This document shows, in pieces, positions 8,041 through 16,659 of a stretch of DNA of 43,439 bases (position 1 is the stretch's first letter; each line of letters opens with the position of its first letter). Origin of the DNA: Planctomycetota bacterium. Lineage in GTDB: Bacteria; Planctomycetota; Phycisphaerae; WQYP01. Under the pieces are notes generated by a model. It ran no database searches. It worked only from the letters and a program-made list of their open reading frames with translations, and had not been told where the DNA came from. Location: positions 1-43,439 of the forward strand of contig JAKAVA010000098.1 in assembly GCA_021827645.1 (NCBI GenBank). The letters run 5' to 3'. A program made the translations under genes and the position numbers.

Positions 8041-8598
8041 ATGATTCTTCCTTATGACTGGCGGGAAAAGCTTAAACCTTCCAATTTGCGGACTACAATT
8101 AATGAAAATTCAGCGGCGGTAAGCATTGTGGCGGCGGTGATCGCCGTGCTTGCCATTGTGTACATCTATCACAGTGCATCCGGCGGAGGAGGTAGTGGGA
8201 AATCACCGATGGCTTATTATTATGACACCAGCACCCAGCAATTTTATACCTACCGCAGTTCGCGTCTTCCTCCACTTAAAAATGCACAGGGTAAGCGAAC
8301 GATCGTACTTGCCTACATGTATACCTGCGCCTCATGCAAAAATAGGAAAATTGCGTGGCTGGAGAAATATACCAAGCAGGCGCGGGCAGCGCTGATGTCG
8401 ATGCTTAACGCTAAGCCGAAACCGGGACAAAATCCAGGTCCCCCGCCATTCGCCGCCGCCATGTATGGTAGCGGCATCCTCGTTCGTTCACCGGTGAAAG
8501 GATCGCAGTGGTATCCCATTAACTCTCCGCAGGGAAATGCGATACAACAGTTACCCCGGTGTCCTTCCGGTACCGCAAGAATTTGTATGCCTTCATGA
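8041..8598 (+). CDS. Membrane-anchored protein with a CxxC motif, function unknown
   Basis: The 185-residue product has a short cytoplasmic N-terminus and one hydrophobic segment (AVSIVAAVIAVLAIVYIY, about residues 25-43). A Gly/Ser linker precedes an external domain. That domain contains YTCASCKNRK (CxxC near residue 100) after a hydrophobic strand, IVLAYMY, which recalls a thioredoxin-like active site without proving it. A Pro-rich stretch follows. The ATG at 8041 is preferred over 8026 because AAGGGT lies about seven bases upstream. The gene ends 37 bases before the RibBA-like gene and is probably co-transcribed with it. I do not recognise the family. Confidence 0.65.
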   Translation: MILPYDWREKLKPSNLRTTINENSAAVSIVAAVIAVLAIVYIYHSASGGGGSGKSPMAYYYDTSTQQFYTYRSSRLPPLKNAQGKRTIVLAYMYTCASCKNRKIAWLEKYTKQARAALMSMLNAKPKPGQNPGPPPFAAAMYGSGILVRSPVKGSQWYPINSPQGNAIQQLPRCPSGTARICMPS

Positions 8599-8635
8599 CG
8601 ATCACCCCGTCTCTGGAAGATTTGGCGGCTTTGAC

Positions 8636-9796
8636 ATGAATCCGTTTGCTCCGGTTGAGACCGTCGTCAATGCCATCCGCCGAGGCGAAATGGTTATTCT
8701 TGTCGATGATGAAGATCGTGAAAATGAGGGTGATCTCGTTTGTGCAGCCCAGTTTATCACGCCGCAAATCGTTAATTTCATGCTGCGTGAAGCCCGAGGT
8801 GTTCTATGTGTAGCGCTGACAAACCAAGATTGTGAGCGTCTCGGCCTATACCCTCAGGCGACTTTCAACACTGCTCCTCTGGGCACCGCATTTACCGTTA
8901 CTGTAGACGGGCATCCAAGATTCGGCATCACCACTGGGGTTTCAGCCGCTGAACGCGCAAAAACGATTCAGATACTCATTGATCCTGCAAGCCGCCCGGA
9001 TGATCTGTGTCGGCCCGGGCATATCAATCCTCTTCGCGCCAGACCGGGCGGCGTTCTGGAAAGGGCGGGACAGACTGAAGGGGCGGTAGATCTGGCAAGA
9101 TTAGCCGGTCTTCATCCGTCCGGCGTCATCATCGAGATCATGTCGGATGACGGTACCATGGCACGCTTACCACAACTTCAGGCTTTTGCATCCAAACATC
9201 ATCTCCACATCGCCAGCATCGCGGACATCATTCAATACCGCCTCCGCCAGGAGACGCTCATCCGGCGAATTACCCAGCAGCCATTGATGACCCAGTGGGG
9301 TGGATTTGATCTGATTGTGTACGAGACCATGCATGATCCACTTTTGCACATTGCGCTGACCTACGGTGGAATCGGCGTGCGCGATGCTAATACCGGGCGA
9401 GTTCCGCAGCAGGATGATCCTGTTCTGGTGCGGGTGCACTCGGAAAATCTTCTCAGCGACGTATTTCAATGCATCGATTCTCCGAGCGGGCGAGAACTTC
9501 GCGCATCAATGCAGAGGATTGCGCAGGAGGGAAAGGGCGCGGTCGTATATCTGCGGCAGGAATCACGTGGCCTTGCGCTGCTATCCCGACTCAAAGAATT
9601 TCAGTCTTTAGCGGAACGCGATAGCACCGAGCAGATTGCCGTTCCCATGAGTCGGCGTGATTTCGGTGTCGGCGCGCAGATATTGCGGGATTTGGGACTT
9701 ACAGTATTGAAAATTTTAACCAATCGACCGAAAAAACTTCATGGACTTGAGGCTTTCGGCCTTCAGGTAGTCGAGCAATTACCCATTGAATACTGA
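8636..9796 (+). CDS. RibBA-like protein with degenerate metal sites in both domains
   Basis: This 386-residue protein has the full RibBA layout. Residues about 1-210 form a 3,4-dihydroxy-2-butanone-4-phosphate synthase domain (DDEDRENEGDL near 24-34, RPGHINPL, DDGTMARLP). Residues about 219-386 form a GTP cyclohydrolase II domain. The usual metal-ligand His of the first domain (GHTE) is Gln146 (AGQTE). The three zinc cysteines of the second domain align with Asn271, Ser282 and Ser284 at the correct 11- and 2-residue spacing. The catalytic Asp and Tyr of DxRxY are Ser339 and Phe343. Cyclohydrolase II activity is therefore unlikely and synthase activity doubtful. It resembles the known degenerate RibBX type. 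The start at 8636 is chosen by homology; 8537 would add a non-conserved extension. Confidence 0.85.
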   Translation: MNPFAPVETVVNAIRRGEMVILVDDEDRENEGDLVCAAQFITPQIVNFMLREARGVLCVALTNQDCERLGLYPQATFNTAPLGTAFTVTVDGHPRFGITTGVSAAERAKTIQILIDPASRPDDLCRPGHINPLRARPGGVLERAGQTEGAVDLARLAGLHPSGVIIEIMSDDGTMARLPQLQAFASKHHLHIASIADIIQYRLRQETLIRRITQQPLMTQWGGFDLIVYETMHDPLLHIALTYGGIGVRDANTGRVPQQDDPVLVRVHSENLLSDVFQCIDSPSGRELRASMQRIAQEGKGAVVYLRQESRGLALLSRLKEFQSLAERDSTEQIAVPMSRRDFGVGAQILRDLGLTVLKILTNRPKKLHGLEAFGLQVVEQLPIEY

Positions 9797-9835
9797 TGTG
9801 GGTATGTCGCGCCTGCCGTGGTCCGCGACGGAGTG

Positions 9836-10243
9836 TTATTCCACGTCGTCATCGTCATAATAGACATCATCGTCATCGAGATCATCATCATCGTAATCGT
9901 CGTTCAATGATTCCTCACCAAAATCCTCCTCGTCGTCATCATCATCGTCTTCGTCAAGATCGTCATCGTCGTCATCATCAAAATCATCATCTTCCTCATC
10001 CTCCTCGTCCTCTTCTTCCTCATCCTCATCCGAGGGACGACGTTTGGCAACCTTGAGATCCATGGAAGGATCAAAGACTCCGAAATCGGCAGTCTCATGA
10101 AAATCCAGCCTAGAATCGAACGGCAACTCATCCGACGCCACGTCCATCAAAATTTCAGACCCTTGGGTACGGTCTTCGAAACATACAACTTCAACAGATG
10201 ACAACGCCACCAAAAGCGTCCGCCTGCGAGCAACGATAGACAT
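9836..10243 (-). CDS. Small protein with a long Asp/Glu-rich C-terminal tail
   Basis: This protein of about 135 residues has an ordinary N-terminal half (about 65 residues) followed by a basic patch, KRRPSDED. It ends in a tail of about 70 residues that is nearly all Asp and Glu with a few Tyr and Phe. ATG 10243 has AGGAG eight bases upstream; a GTG lies immediately before it. Acidic tails like this occur in DNA-mimic, histone-like and chaperone-type proteins and are common in planctomycetes, but no specific function can be assigned. It is convergent with the RibBA-like gene and divergent from coaD. The opposite-strand His/Arg-rich reading is a shadow. Confidence 0.75.
   Translation of the reverse strand: MSIVARRRTLLVALSSVEVVCFEDRTQGSEILMDVASDELPFDSRLDFHETADFGVFDPSMDLKVAKRRPSDEDEEEEDEEDEEDDDFDDDDDDDLDEDDDDDDEEDFGEESLNDDYDDDDLDDDDVYYDDDDVE
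9841..10035. repeat. Low-complexity (GAT/GAC/GAA)n trinucleotide tract
   Basis: Nearly 200 bases consist of imperfect ATC/GTC/TTC triplets on the plus strand, which encode the Asp/Glu tail on the minus strand. Such tracts can gain or lose triplets by slippage without breaking the frame. It is not a CRISPR array because there are no spacers or fixed-length repeats. Confidence 0.85.
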
Positions 10244-10480
10244 CACCGACTCTCCTGCTAAAAGACACGGAGCATCAACTCCGGACTAAAAATCGATCTG
10301 CGTTACAATACCAACCATAACCGAGTTGGCAACCTCCGTGCCGCACGGGGGCCATCCTCGGCAGACGCCGGTAAAATATCGGCAATTTCGGCTAAGTCAA
10401 TGACACATGTAAATGCCGTATCGGCGAAAGGCGGGGGCGGCAGAGACGGTGCAATGGCAAACATCAGCGGCAGGAGTTGA

Positions 10481-11002
10481 ATGAAGTTGAAAATGCAGGA
10501 AAAAATCGCGATCTTCCCCGGCACGTTTGATCCGCCGACATTGGGGCATCTCGATGTCATTGAACGCGGACGGCATCTTTTCGACCGACTTATTGTGGCC
10601 ATTGGAGTCAACTCCGATAAAACGGAGCTTTTTCCCGTTACATTACGGCAGGAACTGCTGAAGGAACTCACGCACGACTGGCCGAACACAACCGTCGAAT
10701 CTTATACGGGATTGACAGTCGATCTGGTCAAAAAGCGCTCTGCGGTGGCCATCCTCCGCGGCTTGCGCAACATGACCGATCTGGAATACGAATTTCAACT
10801 CGCGCTGACGAATCGAGCAATCGCGTCAGTGGATACGGTCTTCATCATGACTAACGAGCGCTTTGGTTTTACCAGCAGCAGTCTTATTCGCCAGATCGCC
10901 GCGCTGGGTGGCGATCTCAATAAGTTGACGACTTTGCTGCCCGATCGTGTGATTAAGGAATTGGAGCGTCTGCGTCCAAAACTGCGTCCGGAGCAGATTT
11001 GA
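10481..11002 (+). CDS. coaD: Phosphopantetheine adenylyltransferase
   Basis: CoaD adenylates 4'-phosphopantetheine to dephospho-CoA, the penultimate step of coenzyme A synthesis in the cytoplasm. The 173-residue product opens with IFPGTFDPPTLGHLDVIERG, containing the nucleotidyltransferase (T/H)xGH motif (TLGH). It also has AVAILRGLRNMTDLEYE and the C-terminal FGFTSSSLIRQIA, all diagnostic. Length is slightly above the usual 160. ATG 10481 has AGGAG four bases upstream; ATG 10493 is an alternative. The gene is divergent from the acidic-protein gene across 10244-10480, where no strong promoter could be placed. Confidence 0.96.
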   Translation: MKLKMQEKIAIFPGTFDPPTLGHLDVIERGRHLFDRLIVAIGVNSDKTELFPVTLRQELLKELTHDWPNTTVESYTGLTVDLVKKRSAVAILRGLRNMTDLEYEFQLALTNRAIASVDTVFIMTNERFGFTSSSLIRQIAALGGDLNKLTTLLPDRVIKELERLRPKLRPEQI

Positions 11003-11032
11003 GTCAGAGCAATAAGACCCGGGTGCCAGATC

Positions 11033-11060
11033 GGTCGGGCATTCACAAGTCCGCCCGACC
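11033..11060 (+). terminator. Hairpin downstream of coaD
   Basis: GGTCGGGC (11033-11040) and GCCCGACC (11053-11060) form a perfect 8-bp GC-rich stem with a 12-nt loop, 31 bases after the coaD stop. There is no T tract, so this may be a Rho-assisted terminator or a 3'-stabilising stem. The rest of the gap to ilvD (11061-11229) shows no further gene. Confidence 0.45.
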
Positions 11061-11229
11061 CTGCTGTGGGTGATGATCTCGAATGGAGACTTAAACCGCG
11101 GCAGCACCCGGCACCTGAAAGCGAAAACAACCGGGGGATGAAAAAGTTTCCAAGGCGCGTAAACTAACGCGTCGATGGTCGCCGGATGTATGGGCGAAAT
11201 TTATTCTCGATGACGAGGAGACGACACTA

Positions 11230-12897
11230 ATGATCAATCGACCGCGCAGCGTGGAAGTTACAGACGGGCCGGAAAGGGCACCTCAGCGGGCTTTCTTCCG
11301 CTCGATGGGATTGACAGACGATGATATTTATAAACCGTGGGTCGGTATTGCCAGCACATGGAATCAGGCCACTCCGTGTAATTTGACGTTGGATCGGCAG
11401 GCAAAAGCCGCTGCGGAAGGCGTTCGTAAAGCGGGTGGAACTCCGCGGGAATTCGTCACCATTGCCGTATCCGATGGAATCGCAATGGGGCATCAGGGAA
11501 TGAAGGCTTCGCTGATCTCCAGGGAAGTGATCGCGGACTCGATTGAATTGATGATGCATGCCCATCGGTACGATGCATTGGTCGGTCTTGCCGGCTGTGA
11601 CAAATCGCTCCCCGGAACGCTTATGGCCATGCTGCGCCTGAATCTTCCGAGCGTTTTTGTGTACGGAGGCACCATTCTGCCCGGCAAATTCCGTGGGAAG
11701 GACGTAACCATCGTGGACGTTTATGAAGGAGTCGGTGCCCACGCCTCGGGGAAGATGTCGGATGCCGACCTGCGGGAACTTGAATGTGCTGCGTGTCCGT
11801 CGGCGGGCTCGTGCGGTGGCCAGTTTACCGCCAATACGATGGCATGCGTGGCTGAAGCCATCGGAATGGCGCTTCCCGGCTCCGGTTCCCCCCCCGCGGT
11901 AGAAACATCACGTGATCAATTCTGTGAAAAGGCGGGCGCCGCGGTGATATCACTCCTCGAGCATAACATTCGCCCGCACCAGATCGTTACCCGTGAGGCC
12001 ATAGAAAACGGCATCGCGGTTGCAGTCGCCACCGGGGGCAGCACCAATATTGCACTGCATCTTCCCGCCATCGCCCATGAAGCCGGCATTAAATTAACAC
12101 TGGACGATATCGATCGCATCAGTCGGCGGACACCGACGATCGCGGATCTCAAGCCCGGCGGCCGCTATGTGGCACTGGATGTCTATCGTGTCGGCGGCAT
12201 ACCGGTGATATTGAAAGTTCTTCTTGACAACGGCCTGCTGCACGGGGATTGCCTGACCGTAACGGGTAAAACCATGCGGGAAAATCTGAAAGATATCTCG
12301 CTGCCGGGCGATCAGGATGTTGTACTTCCCGCAGAAAAAGCTTTGAGTCCGCATGGCGGGCTGAAGATATTGAAAGGTAACCTCGCCCCCGAGGGGTGTG
12401 TGATCAAAACGACGGGCGTTAAAAATCTCAAACATCGCGGACCGGCGAAATGCTTTGATTGCGAAGAAGATGCCATGAAAGCGGTGCAGAGTCTTAAGAT
12501 CAAATCCGGTGATGTTGTGGTCATTCGTTACGAGGGCCCCAAAGGGGGACCGGGCATGCGCGAGATGCTTGCCGTTACCGCTGCTATTGCCGGCCAAGGC
12601 CTTGGTTACGATGTCTGTCTCATCACGGATGGACGATTCAGCGGCGGGACACGCGGCCTGTGCATCGGCCACGTCGGCCCCGAAGCGCAGGTCGGCGGCC
12701 CTATCGGGCTCCTACGCGACGGCGATATCATCCGTGTGGATGCGGAACTCGGAACCATTGACGCGGAAATCTCGGAAGAAGAATGGACCGCCCGACGTGC
12801 AGCATGGAAACCGCACGACAATGGCTATCATCGTGGCGCGCTGGCCAAATATGCGAAACTTGTCGGACCGGCATGCCAAGGCGCTGTGACGCACTGA
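11230..12897 (+). CDS. ilvD: Dihydroxy-acid dehydratase
   Basis: IlvD is the Fe-S dehydratase that makes the 2-oxo acids leading to valine, isoleucine and leucine. The 555-residue length is standard. The three iron-sulfur cysteines are visible as C50 (ATPCNLT), C123 ([10 protein letters not shown]) and C195 ([15 protein letters not shown]). The magnesium/substrate segments [11 protein letters not shown] and the C-terminal [11 protein letters not shown] are also present. GAGGAG lies about 10 bases upstream of ATG 11230. No other branched-chain gene is adjacent. It is convergent with the prepilin-like gene; the 102 bases between them show no clear terminator. Confidence 0.97.
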   Translation: MINRPRSVEVTDGPERAPQRAFFRSMGLTDDDIYKPWVGIASTWNQATPCNLTLDRQAKAAAEGVRKAGGTPREFVTIAVSDGIAMGHQGMKASLISREVIADSIELMMHAHRYDALVGLAGCDKSLPGTLMAMLRLNLPSVFVYGGTILPGKFRGKDVTIVDVYEGVGAHASGKMSDADLRELECAACPSAGSCGGQFTANTMACVAEAIGMALPGSGSPPAVETSRDQFCEKAGAAVISLLEHNIRPHQIVTREAIENGIAVAVATGGSTNIALHLPAIAHEAGIKLTLDDIDRISRRTPTIADLKPGGRYVALDVYRVGGIPVILKVLLDNGLLHGDCLTVTGKTMRENLKDISLPGDQDVVLPAEKALSPHGGLKILKGNLAPEGCVIKTTGVKNLKHRGPAKCFDCEEDAMKAVQSLKIKSGDVVVIRYEGPKGGPGMREMLAVTAAIAGQGLGYDVCLITDGRFSGGTRGLCIGHVGPEAQVGGPIGLLRDGDIIRVDAELGTIDAEISEEEWTARRAAWKPHDNGYHRGALAKYAKLVGPACQGAVTH

Positions 12898-12999
12898 CTC
12901 CGGGGCAATTGACGTGAATGGAGATGAACTTTCCTCAAAAGCCAGCTGAGTTGACAGCCGCGCTGTGTCCTTGGACTGACCAACTCCCACACCGGTGGC

Positions 13000-14352
13000 C
13001 TACTGCGAGGGCAACTTGACGTTGTGCGGATCGAAATTGCCGGACCAGTTAAGACTCCAGAGGTCCTGAAGCGGTACGGTTCGCGCGGAGCCGTCGGTAA
13101 ACGATACGTTAATGGCGCCGAGATGGCGATCGATGCAGAAACGCCCCATCTGATCGTTTGCATTGAGCGTCTGATCGCCGGTTTCCAGATTCGTCGGCAC
13201 CGCATCGGTGTCGGACGGACTTGCGTCCACCCAGATGCTGTCGGCAAACAGGGGTTGATCCTGAACGATTGCAGTACCATTGGCCCGTGGGTCAAATGAC
13301 GGCGGCGGTGCCTGCTGAATATATCCCTTGCCATGATCATCGTAGTAGCCACCGACGACGATATTGCCGCGTATGGCGTGCCCGCCTCCGCTGACAAAGT
13401 TTCCGGCGGCGTAGATACTGCCATCGAGATTCAGTTGTCCGTGGATGGTCACATTTCCCAACGTCACAATATTCATGTCAGCAGTACCTTGGGATGGGAA
13501 TTGCCCGTCAAAAGTGACATTTCCAGATACCACAAGCGTTCCGGAACCAATAACCTGCAGCTGTCCACTGGCGTCGAAATCCCCGTTGACCATCAGGTAG
13601 GGATTATTGGTAAAGTCAATGGTATTGCCGCCGGAGAAAGTGGATGGATTATCGTTCTGGATAATCTGGTTGTAGATATCGGTCACATTGGGTGGTTGCA
13701 TGCCGGGCATATTCGGCATCTGCGAGCCACCGACGCTGATGTTGCCGTTGAGCGTAATGCTCCCTCCGGACTCAATACTTCCCGTCACCATGGCACTTCC
13801 GTTAGCCAGAATGCTGGTGGCGGAGGCCATACTGCCGTAATAGGCGGTGTTACCTCCAAAGGTCGCCGAACCATAGGCCGCTACAACCGGAATGAAACTG
13901 TAGCCACCGGCGTGTGTATTAAGCCCATAGCTGCAGACAACGCCGTGGAGCCAACCATAAGCACCGTTCGGATTCACATAACCCCAGGCCTGATTGGCTG
14001 AGCCGATCCCCAATGTTGTTGCCGAAGGGTCTGCGGGCGTAACGGCGTCGGGGCAAATCGCATTAGCGGCCATGTTGTTGTCGTACGGTTTAATTTCCTG
14101 ATACCAGTAACCTGTGGGAGATTGATAATCGTTGGGGAGTTGCCCCTGATGAGCTTGCTTGAAAGAGAGCGCCGCCAACGACAACTGGTGGAGATTTGAA
14201 AGACATACGGCGCGACGTGCCAACTCGCGAGCTTGGCCAAGACCTGCCACGATCAGTGATATAAGAATAGCAATAATGGTAATGACCACGAGAAGTTCGG
14301 CGGCACTGAAACCGCGTCGCTTCAGGTAGCACTTTTCACCAGCAATTCGCAT
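13000..14352 (-). CDS. Prepilin-like protein with an inserted beta-solenoid (bactofilin-like) domain
   Basis: This 450-residue product has a class III prepilin signal: a basic leader ending KRRG, cleavage at G14/F15, Glu at mature position 5, and the helix [21 protein letters not shown]. The last 40 residues contain [14 protein letters not shown], the H-X9-DG motif of planctomycete pseudopilins. Between them, at about residues 185-360, lies a region rich in short Gly/Asn/Val repeats ([36 protein letters not shown]). This looks like a right-handed beta-solenoid of the bactofilin or polymer-forming type. ATG 14352 is chosen because GGAGG lies five bases upstream. Ordinary members are about half this length. 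It is probably exported to the envelope by a type II secretion or type IV pilus system. Confidence 0.8.
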   Translation of the reverse strand: MRIAGEKCYLKRRGFSAAELLVVITIIAILISLIVAGLGQARELARRAVCLSNLHQLSLAALSFKQAHQGQLPNDYQSPTGYWYQEIKPYDNNMAANAICPDAVTPADPSATTLGIGSANQAWGYVNPNGAYGWLHGVVCSYGLNTHAGGYSFIPVVAAYGSATFGGNTAYYGSMASATSILANGSAMVTGSIESGGSITLNGNISVGGSQMPNMPGMQPPNVTDIYNQIIQNDNPSTFSGGNTIDFTNNPYLMVNGDFDASGQLQVIGSGTLVVSGNVTFDGQFPSQGTADMNIVTLGNVTIHGQLNLDGSIYAAGNFVSGGGHAIRGNIVVGGYYDDHGKGYIQQAPPPSFDPRANGTAIVQDQPLFADSIWVDASPSDTDAVPTNLETGDQTLNANDQMGRFCIDRHLGAINVSFTDGSARTVPLQDLWSLNWSGNFDPHNVKLPSQ

Positions 14353-14773
14353 GGGTACCTCCAAAGATCTCCCCACCCCCGCCTCACGGCCTCTTTCCAA
14401 TGCATTTCATGTCGGCAAGGCTGGACATTGAATATAAGCACTTATTAGAGCGTCCGATTAAACACATGTTTCCAGCACGGATTTGATATCGCCTGTGAGC
14501 TTCCCGAACGTCCTAATATATTTCCAATTCTCCTGTGATGAGGCGAGAACACAGACCACCTGGAGGACAGTTAGAATCTGCACCTTTAAGAAACTCTTCA
14601 GTCGATTTTATGGGCGGCAGAATCCGCACCAGGTCAGATTTACGGCTGGGGCCCAAAATCGGAAATTCATCCGATAATATCTTTAATAGCCTGATGGGTT
14701 ACCGGCTCATGGGATGCATCTCGTCAATTCGTAATCGAAGTCATCGTTAGCCGGTGAACTTGGTTACAACACC
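14353..14773. other. Long intergenic region between the prepilin-like gene and miaB
   Basis: About 420 bases separate these divergent genes. Short forward readings are present but have neither ribosome sites nor recognisable sequence. A dyad ATAAG-CA-CTTAT at 14434-14445 lies about 85 bases upstream of the prepilin start and could be in its promoter. No tRNA or known riboswitch is visible. Confidence 0.4.
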
Positions 14774-14802
14774 TTGGGTTATCATGAATTGTCATCTATA
14801 AT
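14774..14802 (+). promoter_or_regulatory. Promoter of miaB
   Basis: TTGGGT at 14774-14779, a 17-nt spacer, and a perfect TATAAT at 14797-14802. The predicted start near 14809 gives a leader of about 63 nt to the GTG start of miaB. Confidence 0.65.
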
Positions 14803-14871
14803 CGTGCGGTTAACATTGGCTCGCTGGGGCGGAAAAACCGAGAGGGTCAAGGAATTTGACGGAAACGTGCA

Positions 14872-16518
14872 GTGAAACAGGTATATCTTGAGACTTTCGG
14901 TTGTCAGATGAACGTGCTCGACAGCGAGCTTGTTGAGGGCCAACTCCGTGCACTGGGCTATCAGTTTGTCTCCAAACCGGACGCCGCCGATATTGTTCTC
15001 TACAACACCTGCTCAGTGCGGCAGAAATCTGAGGATAAAGTTCTCTCGCGTCTCGGACTGATGGGCATTCGAAAGGAATCAGAACCGAATCTTGTAGTGG
15101 GAGTCATCGGGTGCATGGCCGAAAGGGATGGCACCGCGCTGCTTAAGCGGATGCCGCAGGTCGATATCCTCTGTGGTCCCGGAGAATTGGATCGACTGCC
15201 GACCTTGCTTGAGAATGTATACAAAACCGGCCAACAACAATCGGCGCTGGCAGGCAATCAGTCGCGGCGAAGTGCGGTGACTGCGGATTTGGAAGAGGAT
15301 CATCTTGAAGCGCTCGATCTGTCGCGATCCTTCTCGCCTGAAAGGAATAAATATCAAGCCTACATCAGGATCGTGCGTGGATGCAACAAATTCTGCACGT
15401 ATTGTGTCGTTCCATATACCCGGGGACCGGAATTGAGCCGATCTCCAGAGGCTATATACGATGAAGCCCGACGCTGCATAGACGCCGGGGCGCGGGAGAT
15501 CACTCTGCTGGGGCAGACGGTTAATCACTACCGTTATCGCGATCATCGTCGATCGACAAGCAGCGGCCCATTGGAGCGGGTCATCACCTTCGCCGATCTT
15601 TTGGCATTTCTGCACGATAAATTACCCGATTTGCCGCGCCTGAGATTTATTACCAGCTTTCCTGCGGATTTTGGTGATGATATTCTGGATACCATTAGGG
15701 CGTGTCCGCGAATTTGCCGTTATCTGCACATTCCGGCGCAATCCGGCTCGAATCGTATTTTGAAGCTCATGAACCGCGGATATACGGTTGAGCAATACAT
15801 CGATCTGCTTGAAAGAGCGCGGCAGCGCATGCCGGATATTGTTGTTGCCGGGGACATGATCGTCGGTTTTCCCACCGAGACGACGGAAGATCATGAACTT
15901 TCGCGAGTCCTGCTTGAAAAAGCACAATATAAAAACTGCTTCATTTTTAAATACTCTCCTCGTCCGGGGACGGTGGCTATCAAGCGGTATACCGACGACG
16001 TACCCGAGCCGGAAAAACGGCGTCGTAACAACGATCTGCTGCAGTTGCAGGATCAAATATCGGAAACATTAAATCGGCGACTCATCGGGCGAACGGTCGA
16101 GGTGCTCTGCGAAGGGCCGAGCGGATGGGATAAGTCGGCGGAGTCTGTAATCGCCGGCGAGCGATCCGAAAGGGCCGCTGGAGGGGGAATCGAACTCGGT
16201 GCAACGCTCACGGCGGGTTTGGCGAAACGCAACCGATCTTCATCTTCACTTCGGCGGCAGGATCCTGTACCGAATATCCAGCTTTTGGGTCGTACCCGGG
16301 GCGATCAGATCATTGTTTTCGATGGCCCCCCTGCCATGGAGGGAAAAATCGTAATGGTAAAAGTTCAGGCTGCTCATGCGATGACGATATTCGGCTCGAT
16401 GGCTGATTTAGTACCGCCCGACGATTTTATCTCCACACCAAAGATGGAGAGGTCCGGGCGAGCACCACATCCGGAAGGTGTTTATGGCGATGGCGGCCTT
16501 ATGGGACGGTCGGCTTAA
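14872..16518 (+). CDS. miaB: tRNA-2-methylthio-N6-dimethylallyladenosine synthase
   Basis: MiaB is a radical-SAM methylthiotransferase that adds the 2-methylthio group to i6A37 in tRNAs reading U-starting codons. Both clusters are visible: C11, C47 and C81 (FGCQMN, NTCSVR, GCMAER) for the auxiliary cluster, and C171, C175, C178 (RGCNKFCTYC) for the radical-SAM cluster. MiaB-type residues such as PYTRGPE support it over RimO or MtaB. The start is GTG 14872. At 548 residues it is about 80-100 longer than usual. The extra length is a Ser/Arg/Gly-rich insertion inside the TRAM domain (about 424-465) and a C-terminal tail of about 40 residues. Confidence 0.95.
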   Translation: MKQVYLETFGCQMNVLDSELVEGQLRALGYQFVSKPDAADIVLYNTCSVRQKSEDKVLSRLGLMGIRKESEPNLVVGVIGCMAERDGTALLKRMPQVDILCGPGELDRLPTLLENVYKTGQQQSALAGNQSRRSAVTADLEEDHLEALDLSRSFSPERNKYQAYIRIVRGCNKFCTYCVVPYTRGPELSRSPEAIYDEARRCIDAGAREITLLGQTVNHYRYRDHRRSTSSGPLERVITFADLLAFLHDKLPDLPRLRFITSFPADFGDDILDTIRACPRICRYLHIPAQSGSNRILKLMNRGYTVEQYIDLLERARQRMPDIVVAGDMIVGFPTETTEDHELSRVLLEKAQYKNCFIFKYSPRPGTVAIKRYTDDVPEPEKRRRNNDLLQLQDQISETLNRRLIGRTVEVLCEGPSGWDKSAESVIAGERSERAAGGGIELGATLTAGLAKRNRSSSSLRRQDPVPNIQLLGRTRGDQIIVFDGPPAMEGKIVMVKVQAAHAMTIFGSMADLVPPDDFISTPKMERSGRAPHPEGVYGDGGLMGRSA

Positions 16519-16539
16519 CCAAAACTTCACGGTTTTTAT

Positions 16540-16567
16540 TTGCATTCTTCAGGTGTTTTTCGATAAC
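16540..16567 (+). promoter_or_regulatory. Promoter of the sigma-70 family gene
   Basis: TTGCAT at 16540-16545, 16 nt, then GATAAC at 16562-16567. It lies just after the miaB stop and predicts transcription from about 16573-16575, the first base of the structured leader. Confidence 0.5.
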
Positions 16568-16572
16568 ATATT

Positions 16573-16620
16573 GGTCGGCGGTATTTACCGCTCCGTCGCG
16601 GACCTTTCTGCCAGCCGACC
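16573..16620 (+). promoter_or_regulatory. Structured 5' leader of the sigma-factor mRNA
   Basis: GGTCGGC (16573-16579) pairs with GCCGACC (16614-16620). Inside are two hairpins: GCGGT/ACCGC (16578-16591, ATTT loop) and TCCG/CGGA (16592-16602). If the outer stem is shortened to GGTCG/CGACC, all three stems coexist as a three-way junction. It begins at the predicted +1 and ends 39 bases before the ATG. It matches no riboswitch I know. Confidence 0.5.
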
Positions 16621-16659
16621 ACGGCGAGAAAAATAGAAGCGTTCGGTAGGAGAGAGCCT

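Noticed and set aside
9841..10035. Possible CRISPR or tandem-repeat array
   Set aside because: The repeats are triplets with no spacers and simply encode acidic residues.
9796..10056. Arg/His-rich forward open frame over the acidic gene
   Set aside because: It is the reverse of the Asp/Glu triplet tract (GAT/GAC read backwards gives ATC/GTC, and in another frame CAT/CGT). The minus-strand frame has a ribosome site and a plausible N-terminal domain; this one does not.
14353..14871. tRNA or small RNA gene in the long prepilin-miaB gap
   Set aside because: No cloverleaf, T-loop motif or strong terminator was found. Only the miaB promoter and a small dyad are supportable.
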